Shown here: positions 51,021 through 59,417 of the stretch, one piece after another | Layout of the letters: each line of letters opens with the position of its first letter | How positions within the stretch are numbered: position 1 is the stretch's first letter | DNA from: Microbacterium sp. SORGH_AS_0888 | GTDB taxonomy: Bacteria; Actinomycetota; Actinomycetes; Actinomycetales; Microbacteriaceae | Assembly: GCF_030818905.1 (NCBI RefSeq) | Contig: NZ_JAUTAZ010000001.1 | Coordinates: forward strand, 1,860,001 to 1,924,000 | Length of the DNA stretch: 64,000 nucleotides | Direction of reading: 5' to 3' | Position numbers and translations under genes: made by a program | Notes under the pieces: model-generated | Seen by the model: the letters and a program-made list of their open reading frames with translations, nothing else | Databases searched by the model: none | What the model was told of the DNA's origin: nothing

Positions 51021-52198
51021 GCGCGTCCTCCTCTCGCCGGCACCGGGTCTTCGCTGGGGATGACGCCCTCGTCGAGCAACGGCTGCCCGTCGAGGCGCTC
51101 CCCCTCGATGCGCAGCTGGGCCTCGTCGTCCAGCGAGAGCTCGACGGGCACGCCGTCGTCCGGCTGGTCGAGGTCGGCGCCGTCCGTGAGGGGCCGCCAG
51201 CACGCGTAGCGGTGATCCGGCTCGTGCTCCGTCAACGCCGGGCGCTCGAGGCACACGTCGGCCGCCCGCGGGCAGCGCGGGCGGAACGAGCACCCGGGCG
51301 GCAATGCCGAGAGGTCCGGCGGGTGTCCCCCGATCACGGTCAGCATCGAGTGCGGCGCGGTCGTCAGCTGCGGGATCGCCCCGAGGAGCGCCTTCGTGTA
51401 GGGCATCCGCACGTTCTGGAACAGCGTGCGGGTGGGGGCGTGCTCGACGGCGCGGCCCGCGTACATGACCAGGACGTCGTCGGCGTAGCTGGCGGCGAGC
51501 CCCAGGTCGTGGCTGATCATGATGACGGCCGTGCCGAGCCGCTCGCACAGGTCGGTCAGCAGCTCCATGATCTGCGCCTGGGTCGTGACATCCAGCGCCG
51601 TCGTCGCCTCGTCGGCGATGAGGACCTTCGGGTCCGAGGCGAGCGCGATCGCGATCATGACGCGCTGCCGCATGCCGCCCGACAGCTGGTGCGGGTACTC
51701 GTGGAACCGCCGCTCCGCCGCGGGCATCCGCACGAGCCGCAGCAGCTCCACGGCGCGGGCATCGGCATCCTTGCGAGACACCGAGCGCTGCTTGGTCCGA
51801 ATGGCCTCGACGATCTGGGCGCCGACGCTCATGGTCGGGTTGAGCGAGCGCGCCGGGTCCTGGAACACCATCGCGATGTCGTCGCCGCGCACACGGCGCA
51901 GCTCCTTCTCGCCGAGGCCCACGAGCTCGGTCCCACCGATCCGGGCCGAGCCGGAGATCACCGCGCTCGGCGGCAGCAGCCCCATGAGCGCACGCACGCT
52001 CACCGACTTGCCCGACCCCGACTCGCCGATGATGGCGAGCATGCATCCCGCGCGCAGTCGGTAGGAGATGCCGCTGACGGCGTGCACACGGCGTCCGGAG
52101 CGCGAGAAGACGACGCGCAGATCGCGGACGTCGAGCACGACATCCGGCTCGTCCGGGTTCTGGTCCATGGCGGATCCCGTCCTTTCGGCGAGCGTCAT
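51017..52198 (-). CDS. Oligopeptide-type ABC transporter ATP-binding protein (OppD family)
   Basis: A 393-residue ATPase: Walker A GESGSGKSV, LSGGMRQRVMIAIAL, Walker B LIADEATTALD and the oligo_HPY cysteine cluster GCSFRPRCPRAADVC. A C-terminal acidic tail of about 45 residues is unusual. ATG 52198 overlaps the OppC stop; ATG 52168, with AAAGGA upstream, is an alternative. Confidence 0.91.
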   Translation of the reverse strand: MTLAERTGSAMDQNPDEPDVVLDVRDLRVVFSRSGRRVHAVSGISYRLRAGCMLAIIGESGSGKSVSVRALMGLLPPSAVISGSARIGGTELVGLGEKELRRVRGDDIAMVFQDPARSLNPTMSVGAQIVEAIRTKQRSVSRKDADARAVELLRLVRMPAAERRFHEYPHQLSGGMRQRVMIAIALASDPKVLIADEATTALDVTTQAQIMELLTDLCERLGTAVIMISHDLGLAASYADDVLVMYAGRAVEHAPTRTLFQNVRMPYTKALLGAIPQLTTAPHSMLTVIGGHPPDLSALPPGCSFRPRCPRAADVCLERPALTEHEPDHRYACWRPLTDGADLDQPDDGVPVELSLDDEAQLRIEGERLDGQPLLDEGVIPSEDPVPARGGRA

Positions 52199-53082
52199 CG
52201 CCCGCTCATCTCGTCGCGCACCTGCTCGCCGAGGAGGTTGAAGGCGAGCACCGTGACCAGCAGGGCGAGACTCGGCCAGAGCACGAGCAGCGGCGTGGCC
52301 GACAGCGACTGCTGCGCGTCGTAGATCATGTTTCCCCAGCTGGGCTCGGGCGCCGGGATCCCCATCCCGAGGAAGCTCAGCGCACCCTCGGTGACGATCA
52401 CGATGCCCATGCCCAGCAGCGCGAAGTTCAGCATCTGCGGCGCGATGTTGGGGGCGATGTGGCGCAGCAGGATGCGCCACCACGGACTGCCGCCCAGCTG
52501 CGCGGCCTGCACGAACGGCATGCTGACGATCCGCAGCGTCGCGGAGCGCGAGATGCGCGCCACGGCGGGGATGCTGAACGCGGTGAGCGCGAGGATCGTG
52601 TTGGGGAGGCTGGGGCCGAGCACCTGCGCGATCGCGATCGTGAGCACGAGCGAGGGGAAGGCGATCAGCACGTCCAGCACGCGCATGATCCAGGTGTCGG
52701 AGCGTCCGCCGAGGTACCCGGAGAGGGCGCCGACGAGGCCGCCGGCCACGAGGCCGATGAGGTTCGTGGCGATCGCGACGCTCAGCGATGCGCGCCCGCC
52801 GTAGATGAGGCGGGAGACGACGTCGTTGCCGTTGACGTCGGTGCCGAGCAGATGCCCGGGCGAGCCGGGCGGAAGGCCGCTGTCGAGCACGCTGCCGCCC
52901 ACGGGGGAGGGCAGCGGAAGCACGAACGGCCCGAGGAAGCAGACGAGCATGAGCAGAGCGACGAACCCGCCGGGGATCCAGACGAGCAGCCGGCGCCGCA
53001 CGAGCGCCCAGTCGGTGCCCGGGGCGCGCTCGCCCGCGGCGGCGAGCGCCGCGGAGGTCGTGGCGGCATCAACGAGAGCCAT
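52195..53082 (-). CDS. Oligopeptide-type ABC transporter permease (OppC family)
   Basis: A 295-residue permease with six predicted helices, the LLGTDVNGNDVVSRLIYGGR element after helix 1 (split as LLGTDVNGND and VVSRLIYGGR) and the ATPase-contact loop QAAQLGGSPWWRILLRHI. ATG 53082 is preceded by GAGGA and overlaps the oppB end by 14 bases. Confidence 0.91.
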   Translation of the reverse strand: MALVDAATTSAALAAAGERAPGTDWALVRRRLLVWIPGGFVALLMLVCFLGPFVLPLPSPVGGSVLDSGLPPGSPGHLLGTDVNGNDVVSRLIYGGRASLSVAIATNLIGLVAGGLVGALSGYLGGRSDTWIMRVLDVLIAFPSLVLTIAIAQVLGPSLPNTILALTAFSIPAVARISRSATLRIVSMPFVQAAQLGGSPWWRILLRHIAPNIAPQMLNFALLGMGIVIVTEGALSFLGMGIPAPEPSWGNMIYDAQQSLSATPLLVLWPSLALLVTVLAFNLLGEQVRDEMSGR

Positions 53083-54100
53083 AGCGGATCCTCGGGTCAA
53101 GGACGGCATACATGACGTCGACGAACAGGTTGGCGAAGATGGCGACCGCCGCGAAGATGAACACGCACGCCTGGACGACGGCGGTGTCCTGCGACCCGAC
53201 GCCCTGGAGCATCATGACGCCCAGGCCCGGCATCGAGAAGATCTGCTCGATGATGACCGTGCCTCCGACGAGACCGCCGACGTTGAGCCCCACGAGCGTC
53301 AGCAGCCCGAACGACGAGTTGCGGAAGGCGTGCACGAGCAGCACCTTCCACGGGCCGACGCCCTTGGCGCGGGCCGTCTCGATGTACTCGGCCGAGTTCA
53401 TCTGCTCGACGAGATCGCCGCGGAGGAACCGCGCGTAGAAGCAGGCGATCGGCAGGCCGAGGGCGAGCACGGGAAGCGTCACGGATCTGAGGTTGGCGAC
53501 CACGTCGGTCGTGACCGGCACGTATCCGATCGCCGGCAGCGCACGCAGGCTCACCGCGAAGACGAGCACGAGCAGCAGCGCCATGACGTAGTTCGGCACG
53601 GCCAGCAGGGTCATCGAGATGACCATCACGACCCGGTCGAAGATGCCACCGGGACGGCGGGCCGCGATCAGCGCCACGGGGAGCGAGACCAGGAGCGAGA
53701 CGGCGAAGGCGAGCAGCACGAGCTCGACCGTGACCGGCATCCGCTCCGCGAGCAGCTGCGCGACCGGCTGACCGCTCACGGAGGACTTGCCGAGGTTTCC
53801 GGTGACGAACCCCCCGAGCCAGGTCAGGTACCGCTCCACCGGCGGGCGGTCGAGACCGAGCTGGTGCCGCACCGCCTCGACCTGCTCCTCGGAGGCGTTC
53901 ATCCCCGCCATGTTGCGGGCGGGGTCGCCCGGCATCACGGCCATGAGCGCGAAGGTGAGGATGCTCACGGCCAGCAGCAGCGGGATCGCGATCAGCACGC
54001 GGCGCACCACCAGCCGCAGCAGCGGCGAGCCGGCCACCCGGCCGAGGAGCCCCTGAGGCCCCTCGGTCCGGATGGACGTCGTCTCGACGGTCGAGGTCAC
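53069..54100 (-). CDS. Oligopeptide-type ABC transporter permease (OppB family)
   Basis: A 343-residue permease with six predicted helices: RRVLIAIPLLLAVSILTF at the start, MPGDPARNMAG, and the coupling loop EYIETARAKGVGPWKVLLVH. It begins with GTG 54100, sharing one base with the stop of the binding-protein gene. A 30-residue cytoplasmic extension precedes the first helix. Confidence 0.9.
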   Translation of the reverse strand: MTSTVETTSIRTEGPQGLLGRVAGSPLLRLVVRRVLIAIPLLLAVSILTFALMAVMPGDPARNMAGMNASEEQVEAVRHQLGLDRPPVERYLTWLGGFVTGNLGKSSVSGQPVAQLLAERMPVTVELVLLAFAVSLLVSLPVALIAARRPGGIFDRVVMVISMTLLAVPNYVMALLLVLVFAVSLRALPAIGYVPVTTDVVANLRSVTLPVLALGLPIACFYARFLRGDLVEQMNSAEYIETARAKGVGPWKVLLVHAFRNSSFGLLTLVGLNVGGLVGGTVIIEQIFSMPGLGVMMLQGVGSQDTAVVQACVFIFAAVAIFANLFVDVMYAVLDPRIRYGSR

Positions 54101-55881
54101 TACTTGCCGCCCTCGACCCAGGCGCGGTCGTACAGGACGCCGCTGTTGACGGAGAGCGCGGGGATCTTCGTCGTCAAGCCCGGTGCGTGCACGCCCTTGC
54201 GGACGACCTGAGCGGGGGAGAACGCCATCCCGAACGGGCCGTAGGCCTGGTCGGAGATGTACTTCGCGATCTCGTCGTAGGTCTGCTGCCGCGCGGCCGT
54301 GTCGGTCGTGGACACGGCCTTGACGAGCAGGTCGTCCAGCGGCGTCGTGAGCTTCTTGGCGAGCGCGTCGGCCGCGGAGCTCGCGCCCTGTGGGAGCGGC
54401 GTGCCGCTGAAGGCCGACGTCGAGCCGAAGCGCACCTGGACGCCGATGCCGACCGAGGGGTCCCAGGATCCGGCGGTCTGGAGCATCGACTCCCACTGGC
54501 CGCTGATGAAGGTCGTGATGACGTCGCCGAGCGGCTTCGCGTCGATCGAGACGTCGATGCCCGCGGCCTGCCACTGCGTCTGCAACGCCGTCGTGACCGC
54601 GCGGGCGGTGACGATGTCGGTCGTGCCGAGCGTGACCTTCAGACCGCCGAGCTCCTTCACGAGCGCCTTCGCCTTGTCGAGGTCGAAGGTGCGGTAGCCG
54701 TCGACCTTGGTGTTGGCGAACAGGTCGCCCGAGGCCATGAACGACTGCGACATCTCGCCCTGGCCCTTGAACAGGCCCTGGTTGATGGCGTCGAAGTCGG
54801 TCGCGTAGTAGATCGCCTCGCGCGCCTTGATGTCGTTGAACGGCGCGGTGCGCGTGTTGAGCTGGACCACGTAGGGCGAGGTCGGCGGCGTGAGGAGCAC
54901 GCCGACATCCGGGTTCGACTGGGCCTGTTGGATGAGCGTCACCGAGCTGAGTCCTTCGATCGCGTCGCCCTGTCCCGCCTGCAGCGTCTGGTAGGCGACC
55001 TGGTCGCCCGCGACGGACTGGAAGTTCAGGGTGTCCAGGTAGGGAAGGCCCGACTTGAAGTAGGTCGGGTTCTTCTTGAGCTCGAGCCGATCGCTCATCT
55101 TGTCGCTCGTGATGACGAACGGGCCGGCGCCGACGGGAGTGAGCTTGAACGCATCCGCACCCAGCTTCGCGTATGCGGTCGGCGAGGCGATCAGGTTCAG
55201 GTTCGCGACGGGGAAGCCGTTGACGAGCGCTCCGTTGGGGGCGTTCAGCGCCATGGTGATGGTCTGGTCGTCGACCACGCGGATCGCGGCGAGGTCGGCG
55301 TTGACGGCGTTCTTGTCGACGTCGGCGGGCAGCGCGGCCCACAGGCTCGCCATGAAGTCCTCGCTGAGGTTCGTGGGTGCGCCCGCGGACGAGTCGAGGT
55401 CGAGCTGCACGAGGCCCGAGCTGCCGGAGTTGAGACCGCGGATCCAGTTCCACAGCACGGCCTGCGCGTTGAACGGCGTGCCGTCGGAGAAGGTGATGCC
55501 CTGGCGCAGCTTGACCGTGAGGGTCTTCTGATCCTCGCTCCACGAGTAGCTCTCGGCCTGGTTGGGCTGGATGTGGGCGTTGCTGCCGTCGTCATCGGCT
55601 TCGAGCGTGAACAGCCCGCCGAAGATCGCCGAGTTCTGCGGCAGGTTCGACCCCGTCGTGTTGCTGGTCGCGGGGTCGAGCCCCGTGTTCCACCCGCCCG
55701 CGAAGCCGGCGTCGAGCAGGACCGTCATGGTCCCGCCGGGCTGGGGCGTGCCGTCTCCCCCGGTCGCGCTGGTGTCTCCTCCGCCGCTGCAGGCCACGGC
55801 GGAGATGCCGAGACTCGCGACGACGGCGATGGCGCCGATCAGCCGCTTTGCCGACCGCCCGCCCTTCGCACTGATGGTCAT
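54100..55881 (-). CDS. Oligopeptide-type ABC substrate-binding lipoprotein (SBP_bac_5)
   Basis: A 593-residue cluster C binding protein. The signal peptide ends with lipobox SAVAC, followed by a Gly/Ser/Asp linker. DQKTLTVKLRQGITFSDGTPF and the AREAIYYATDFDAINQG region are typical of the family. It heads the operon binding protein-OppB-OppC-OppD-OppF. The ligand is unknown: the family transports peptides, sugars, nickel and plant-derived compounds. Confidence 0.9.
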   Translation of the reverse strand: MTISAKGGRSAKRLIGAIAVVASLGISAVACSGGGDTSATGGDGTPQPGGTMTVLLDAGFAGGWNTGLDPATSNTTGSNLPQNSAIFGGLFTLEADDDGSNAHIQPNQAESYSWSEDQKTLTVKLRQGITFSDGTPFNAQAVLWNWIRGLNSGSSGLVQLDLDSSAGAPTNLSEDFMASLWAALPADVDKNAVNADLAAIRVVDDQTITMALNAPNGALVNGFPVANLNLIASPTAYAKLGADAFKLTPVGAGPFVITSDKMSDRLELKKNPTYFKSGLPYLDTLNFQSVAGDQVAYQTLQAGQGDAIEGLSSVTLIQQAQSNPDVGVLLTPPTSPYVVQLNTRTAPFNDIKAREAIYYATDFDAINQGLFKGQGEMSQSFMASGDLFANTKVDGYRTFDLDKAKALVKELGGLKVTLGTTDIVTARAVTTALQTQWQAAGIDVSIDAKPLGDVITTFISGQWESMLQTAGSWDPSVGIGVQVRFGSTSAFSGTPLPQGASSAADALAKKLTTPLDDLLVKAVSTTDTAARQQTYDEIAKYISDQAYGPFGMAFSPAQVVRKGVHAPGLTTKIPALSVNSGVLYDRAWVEGGK

Positions 55882-55998
55882 GTGATGCTCCTTGATAGAG
55901 GACCGGTTCCGGCGATGTTTCGGAAGGACTGCTTCGTCCTCCCCGGGCGACCGGACTTGCTGGGATTCTTCCCGAGCCCTCCAGCCCGATCCACGCCG

Positions 55999-56014
55999 TT
56001 TCCGCCGGGCGAAA
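55999..56014. promoter_or_regulatory. Imperfect palindrome TTTCCGCCGGGCGAAA upstream of opp operon
   Basis: Shares TTTCCGC with the IclR-gene palindrome at 42483, and its reverse complement matches the 9461 site at 13 of 16 positions by my count. It is about 120 bases before the binding-protein start. It is a tentative IclR target. Confidence 0.3.
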
Positions 56015-56060
56015 GGCCCCGTCCACCCTCACCGCCGCACCCGGCCGACGCATCCGCACC

Positions 56061-56136
56061 GTGTCCCAGTTCCTCCCGGTGCATGTCCCAGTTCAAGCCG
56101 CTCAGCGCCCGCTCAACCGGTCGAAAGTGGGACATG
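56061..56136 (-). repeat. 76-base palindromic repeat, copy A
   Basis: In minus-strand orientation it starts CATGTCCCACTTTCGACCGG, continues with a CGCTGAGCGG core, and ends with two GAACTGGGACA-type copies. It agrees with copy B at 59340 at about 65 of 76 positions without gaps and lies in the opposite orientation. It follows the end of the amidohydrolase gene. Confidence 0.8.
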
Positions 56137-56144
56137 GATGCGGT

Positions 56145-56214
56145 TGCGCGGGCGTGCGCGGGCGCGGGCGCGGGGGCGCGGGCGCGGCGGGGGCGCGGCG
56201 GGGGCGCGGGGGGC
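56145..56214. repeat. GC-rich simple-sequence tract
   Basis: About 70 bases made only of G and C except one T, with 11-base units GCGCGGCGGGG repeated twice. It abuts and extends into the amidohydrolase 3' end, whose last codons give HTHAHAHAPA. Confidence 0.6.
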
Positions 56215-57258
56215 TCAGGCGGGGGCGTGCGCGTGGGCGTGGGTGTGCACGGTCAGCTCGTCGGTCTCCCGCCCGAGCCACCGGAACGCGTTGCGGTGGC
56301 TGATGTCGGCCCACTGGGCCGGTTCCAGCTCCATCTCGCGGAACGTCTTGCCCCCCGGCTCCTCCCGCAGCATGGCCGGGAAGTCCGAGCCGATGAGCAG
56401 CCGGTCGGCTCCCAGCAGGTCGACGAGATAGCGGATCGTCCTGCGGTCGAACACCATCGCGTCGTAGTAGAACCGACGAGCGTACTCGAACGGAGAGGGC
56501 CCGTCGTCGTGCATCACGGCACGGTCCTCGTCGACCGGTCCCTCGTTCCACGCACCGCCCCAGAAGTAGTTCGCGCGCGGCAGCATCATGGGGAACCCGC
56601 CGGCCGCGTGGCTGAACGAGATGCGCAGGTCCGGGCACGCGGCGGCGGTGCCTCCCAGGATCAGGGATGCCGCGGCGAACATGCCCTCGATGCCCACGAC
56701 GTAGGTGCCCATCGCCGACATCGGCAACCGGTCCATGGGCGAGGGCATGGCGTGCACGAACACGGGGAGGTCCAGCCTCTCCGCCTCGCGGAAGAACTCC
56801 AGGAACCTCGTATCCCCGATCGAGCTGCCCAGGATGTTGGACGCGATCTCGACGCCGGCGAGCCCCCGTTCCTTGATCGCGGCGAGCTCGGCGGTCGCCG
56901 CATCCGGGTCCTGCATCGGCACCATGCCGAGCGCGATGATCCGCTCCGGCGCATATGCGCCGATCTCGGCGCCGAAGTCGTTCACGTGACGCGCGAGCGA
57001 CAGCCCGTCGCCGGCGGGCAGGTCGTAGCGCAGCAGCGGCGGCATGGGGCTCACGACCTCGGCGTCGAGGCCCGACGCCTCCAGGGCCTCCACCCGGCGC
57101 TCGGCCTGGAAGAAGACGTCCTTCGCGGGGAACCGCATCTGGTCGAACACGAGGAGCCGTGAGGTGGAGCCGTCGATCGGCTCCATGTGGGGGAAGCAGG
57201 ACGGTGCGTCCTCGGGGTAGCCCGCGGGGAGGAAGTGGGCGTGTGCGTCGACGATCAT
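56215..57258 (-). CDS. Amidohydrolase-2 family protein (ACMSD-like)
   Basis: A 347-residue metal-dependent TIM barrel. HAHF at residues 6-9 gives the HxH metal site (His6, His8), VFVHAMPSP carries a further His, ISFSHAAGGFP and GSDFPAMLR complete the set. Layout is that of 2-amino-3-carboxymuconate-semialdehyde decarboxylase and related non-oxidative decarboxylases. It is larger than and only distantly similar to the amidohydrolase at 4428. The C-terminal HTHAHAHAPA comes from the GC-rich repeat. It follows the alcohol dehydrogenase gene by 20 bases. Confidence 0.82.
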   Translation of the reverse strand: MIVDAHAHFLPAGYPEDAPSCFPHMEPIDGSTSRLLVFDQMRFPAKDVFFQAERRVEALEASGLDAEVVSPMPPLLRYDLPAGDGLSLARHVNDFGAEIGAYAPERIIALGMVPMQDPDAATAELAAIKERGLAGVEIASNILGSSIGDTRFLEFFREAERLDLPVFVHAMPSPMDRLPMSAMGTYVVGIEGMFAAASLILGGTAAACPDLRISFSHAAGGFPMMLPRANYFWGGAWNEGPVDEDRAVMHDDGPSPFEYARRFYYDAMVFDRRTIRYLVDLLGADRLLIGSDFPAMLREEPGGKTFREMELEPAQWADISHRNAFRWLGRETDELTVHTHAHAHAPA

Positions 57259-57278
57259 GGACGGTCCTTTCGAGCGGG

Positions 57279-58385
57279 TCAGGCGAAGCTCGGGTGGACC
57301 GAGACGTGGATGGCGGAGGCGTCGTCGGTCTCGCCCGCGAGGGTCTCGATCGCGAGGCCCACCTCGTCGAGCCCGAACGTGTGGGTGTGCAGCTTCTCAA
57401 GCGGGAAGCGCCCGGACTCCAGCAGGGCGATCGCCTTCTCCATCGCGATCGCGTCGACGCCGAACGCGCCCTTCACGGTCAGCGCGCGGTTGACGATCAC
57501 GTCCGTGACCAGCGGGATGTCGCGGCCGCCCTTGAGGCCGGCGAGCACGACGCGGCCGCCGTGGCGGACGCTCGTGAGGGCATCCGTGATGGGCTGCGCG
57601 GCCATCGGTGTGACCTCGACCGCGACGTCCACGCCGCGGCCGCCCGTGATCTCCTTCACGGCTGCGGCGACCTCGATCGCGTCCTCGCCGTCGACGACGA
57701 GCGTGTGGTCGGCGCCGAGCTCTCGGGCGACGGCGAGCTTGTGCTCGTCGCTGCGCAGGCCCGTGACGATGACGGTGCCCGCGCCCGCCGCCTTCGCGGC
57801 GATGACCGCCGCGAGCCCGCGCTGACCGGCGCCGAGCACCAGGAGCGAGTCGCCCAGCCCGACCTCGCCGAGATCGACCGCCCAGCGCACGCCCGCACCG
57901 AGCGGGTTGTACAGCGCGGCGATCTCGGCCGGGATGGTCTTGTCCATCCGGTGCACGACCGAGTTCGGCGAGATGTACATGTACTCGGCGAAGCCGCCCC
58001 ACAGCGTCGGGTCCACGTCGATCCCGGTGACCCCGTGACCGTACTTGCGGAACCGGCACGCCTGGTAGCGGCCCGTCAGGCAGTCCTCGCAGGCGCGGCA
58101 CGGGACGATCACCTCGACCGCCACCCGGTCGCCGACATCCACCCCCCAGCGCGCGGCGGCACGGTCGCCGATCTCGGCGATGATCCCCATGGGCTCGTGC
58201 CCGGGGATGAAGGGGTTGGGGTTCATCCCCATGTGCCCCTTGTAGATCTCGACGTCGCTGCCGCACACGCCGTTCGCCTCGACGCGCAGGAGGGCGTCGT
58301 CGGCACCGATCCGGGGACGCGCGAACTCGCGCATCTCGATCGTGCGGGGAGCGGTCTGCACCGCTGCGCGAACCATCTGTGTCAT
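57279..58385 (-). CDS. Zinc-dependent alcohol dehydrogenase (threonine/sorbitol dehydrogenase-like)
   Basis: A 368-residue medium-chain dehydrogenase. Catalytic zinc: GVCGSDVEIY and PGHEPMG; structural zinc: CRACEDCLTGRYQAC; cofactor: LVLGAGQRGLAAVIAAK (note GAGQRG rather than GxGxxG with a small third residue). It belongs to a different subfamily from the NDMA-type enzymes at 27721 and 61080. It sits between the SDR and amidohydrolase genes in one leftward run. Confidence 0.84.
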   Translation of the reverse strand: MTQMVRAAVQTAPRTIEMREFARPRIGADDALLRVEANGVCGSDVEIYKGHMGMNPNPFIPGHEPMGIIAEIGDRAAARWGVDVGDRVAVEVIVPCRACEDCLTGRYQACRFRKYGHGVTGIDVDPTLWGGFAEYMYISPNSVVHRMDKTIPAEIAALYNPLGAGVRWAVDLGEVGLGDSLLVLGAGQRGLAAVIAAKAAGAGTVIVTGLRSDEHKLAVARELGADHTLVVDGEDAIEVAAAVKEITGGRGVDVAVEVTPMAAQPITDALTSVRHGGRVVLAGLKGGRDIPLVTDVIVNRALTVKGAFGVDAIAMEKAIALLESGRFPLEKLHTHTFGLDEVGLAIETLAGETDDASAIHVSVHPSFA

Positions 58386-58441
58386 CTCGACTCGCCTTCG
58401 TGTCGTGCCGGCCGGAGCCGGCGGAGGAGGGTTTCGGGCGC

Positions 58442-59284
58442 TCAGGCGACCGACGTCACGGGGGGCCCGGGCGGGAAGAACGTCATCGGGCCGCCGTCCA
58501 CTGCGAGGATCTGCCCGGTGATCCAGCGCGCCCGGTCGCTGAGCAGGAAGAGCGCGGCGTGGGCGATGTCCCAGGCGGTGCCCTCGGTCTTGAGCGTCGT
58601 CATCTGGCGGCGCGGCTCGCGCATCTTCTCGTCCATGTTCGCGGCGGCGAAAGAGCCCCAGATGCCGCCGACCTCGATGCAGTTGACCCGGATGCCCTGC
58701 GGTCCGAGGGTGGATGCGGCGCCCTCCGTGAAGTTCTCGATCCCGGCCTTGGCGACGCAGTACGGCATGCCCGGCCCCTTGGCGCGGACACCGACGGAGG
58801 AGATGTTGAGGATCGAGCTGCCGCGCGGGAGGGTCGGGACCACGTGCCGGGTCACGGACCACGCCGAGGTGAGGTTGATGCCGACGAGCTGCTCGAAGCG
58901 CTCGGGCGTGACCTCGAAGATGCCCGCGCGATCACCGCTGGCCACGTTGTTGACCAGCGTGTCGAGCGTGCCGAACGCCTCGATGGCCTCGGCCACCGCC
59001 CGTGCGCACTCGGCGTCGTCGGTCACGTCGGCGGTGATCGCGGCGGCGTCGCCGCCCTCCGCCCGGATCAGCTCGACCGTGCGGCTCGCGGCCTCGGCCG
59101 AGCGGTCCAGGACGGCGACCTGCGCGCCGTGGGCGGCGAGCAGCCGCGCGATCGCGTAGCCGACACCGGGCAGCGCGCCGTTCTGGCCGGCGCCGGTCAC
59201 GAGCGCGGTGCGTCCCGACATCCACTGCTCGCCGATGCCCTGCAGCGGGTCGCGGAGCGGGTCGTCGTCGTGCCAGGCGGTCAT
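58442..59284 (-). CDS. SDR family oxidoreductase with expanded glycine loop
   Basis: A 280-residue short-chain dehydrogenase with cofactor loop TGAGQNGALPGVGYAIA, catalytic ISSVG and YCVAK, and the closing GQILAVDGG. It is the same length as, and paralogous to, the SDR at 8556. ATG 59284 is used; upstream in-frame sequence belongs to the repeat and has no family similarity. It is the first gene of the three-gene cassette enclosed by the two 76-base repeats. Confidence 0.83.
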   Translation of the reverse strand: MTAWHDDDPLRDPLQGIGEQWMSGRTALVTGAGQNGALPGVGYAIARLLAAHGAQVAVLDRSAEAASRTVELIRAEGGDAAAITADVTDDAECARAVAEAIEAFGTLDTLVNNVASGDRAGIFEVTPERFEQLVGINLTSAWSVTRHVVPTLPRGSSILNISSVGVRAKGPGMPYCVAKAGIENFTEGAASTLGPQGIRVNCIEVGGIWGSFAAANMDEKMREPRRQMTTLKTEGTAWDIAHAALFLLSDRARWITGQILAVDGGPMTFFPPGPPVTSVA

Positions 59285-59339
59285 GCGACATCCCCTCCGC
59301 TCCCCCGCCGCGCTCCCCCGCGCCTGTGTCCCCCATACC

Positions 59340-59415
59340 CATGTCCCACTTTCGACCGGATGCGGGATCGCTGAGCGGTCTGAACTGGGACATGCCCCGG
59401 TCGGAACTGGGACAT
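59340..59415 (+). repeat. 76-base palindromic repeat, copy B
   Basis: Begins CATGTCCCACTTTCGACCGG, core CGCTGAGCGG, then two copies of GGAACTGGGACAT-like ends. It is inverted relative to copy A. It lies right after the 3' end of the gene at 59418 and upstream of the SDR start. Confidence 0.8.
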
Positions 59416-59417
59416 GG

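Larger units (their letters stand above)
55882..56214. other. 333-base intergenic region upstream of the opp operon
   Basis: No gene. Reading leftward to the opp start it holds: a GC microsatellite next to the amidohydrolase stop (56145-56214), the 76-base palindromic repeat (56061-56136), an imperfect TTTC/GAAA palindrome (55999-56014), and the opp leader. No convincing -10/-35 pair was found by eye. Confidence 0.7.

Noticed and set aside
55878..56135. Small frames starting MSHF/MSQF within the 76-base repeats
   Set aside because: They arise from the repeat sequence itself, lack ribosome sites and differ between copies after a few codons.
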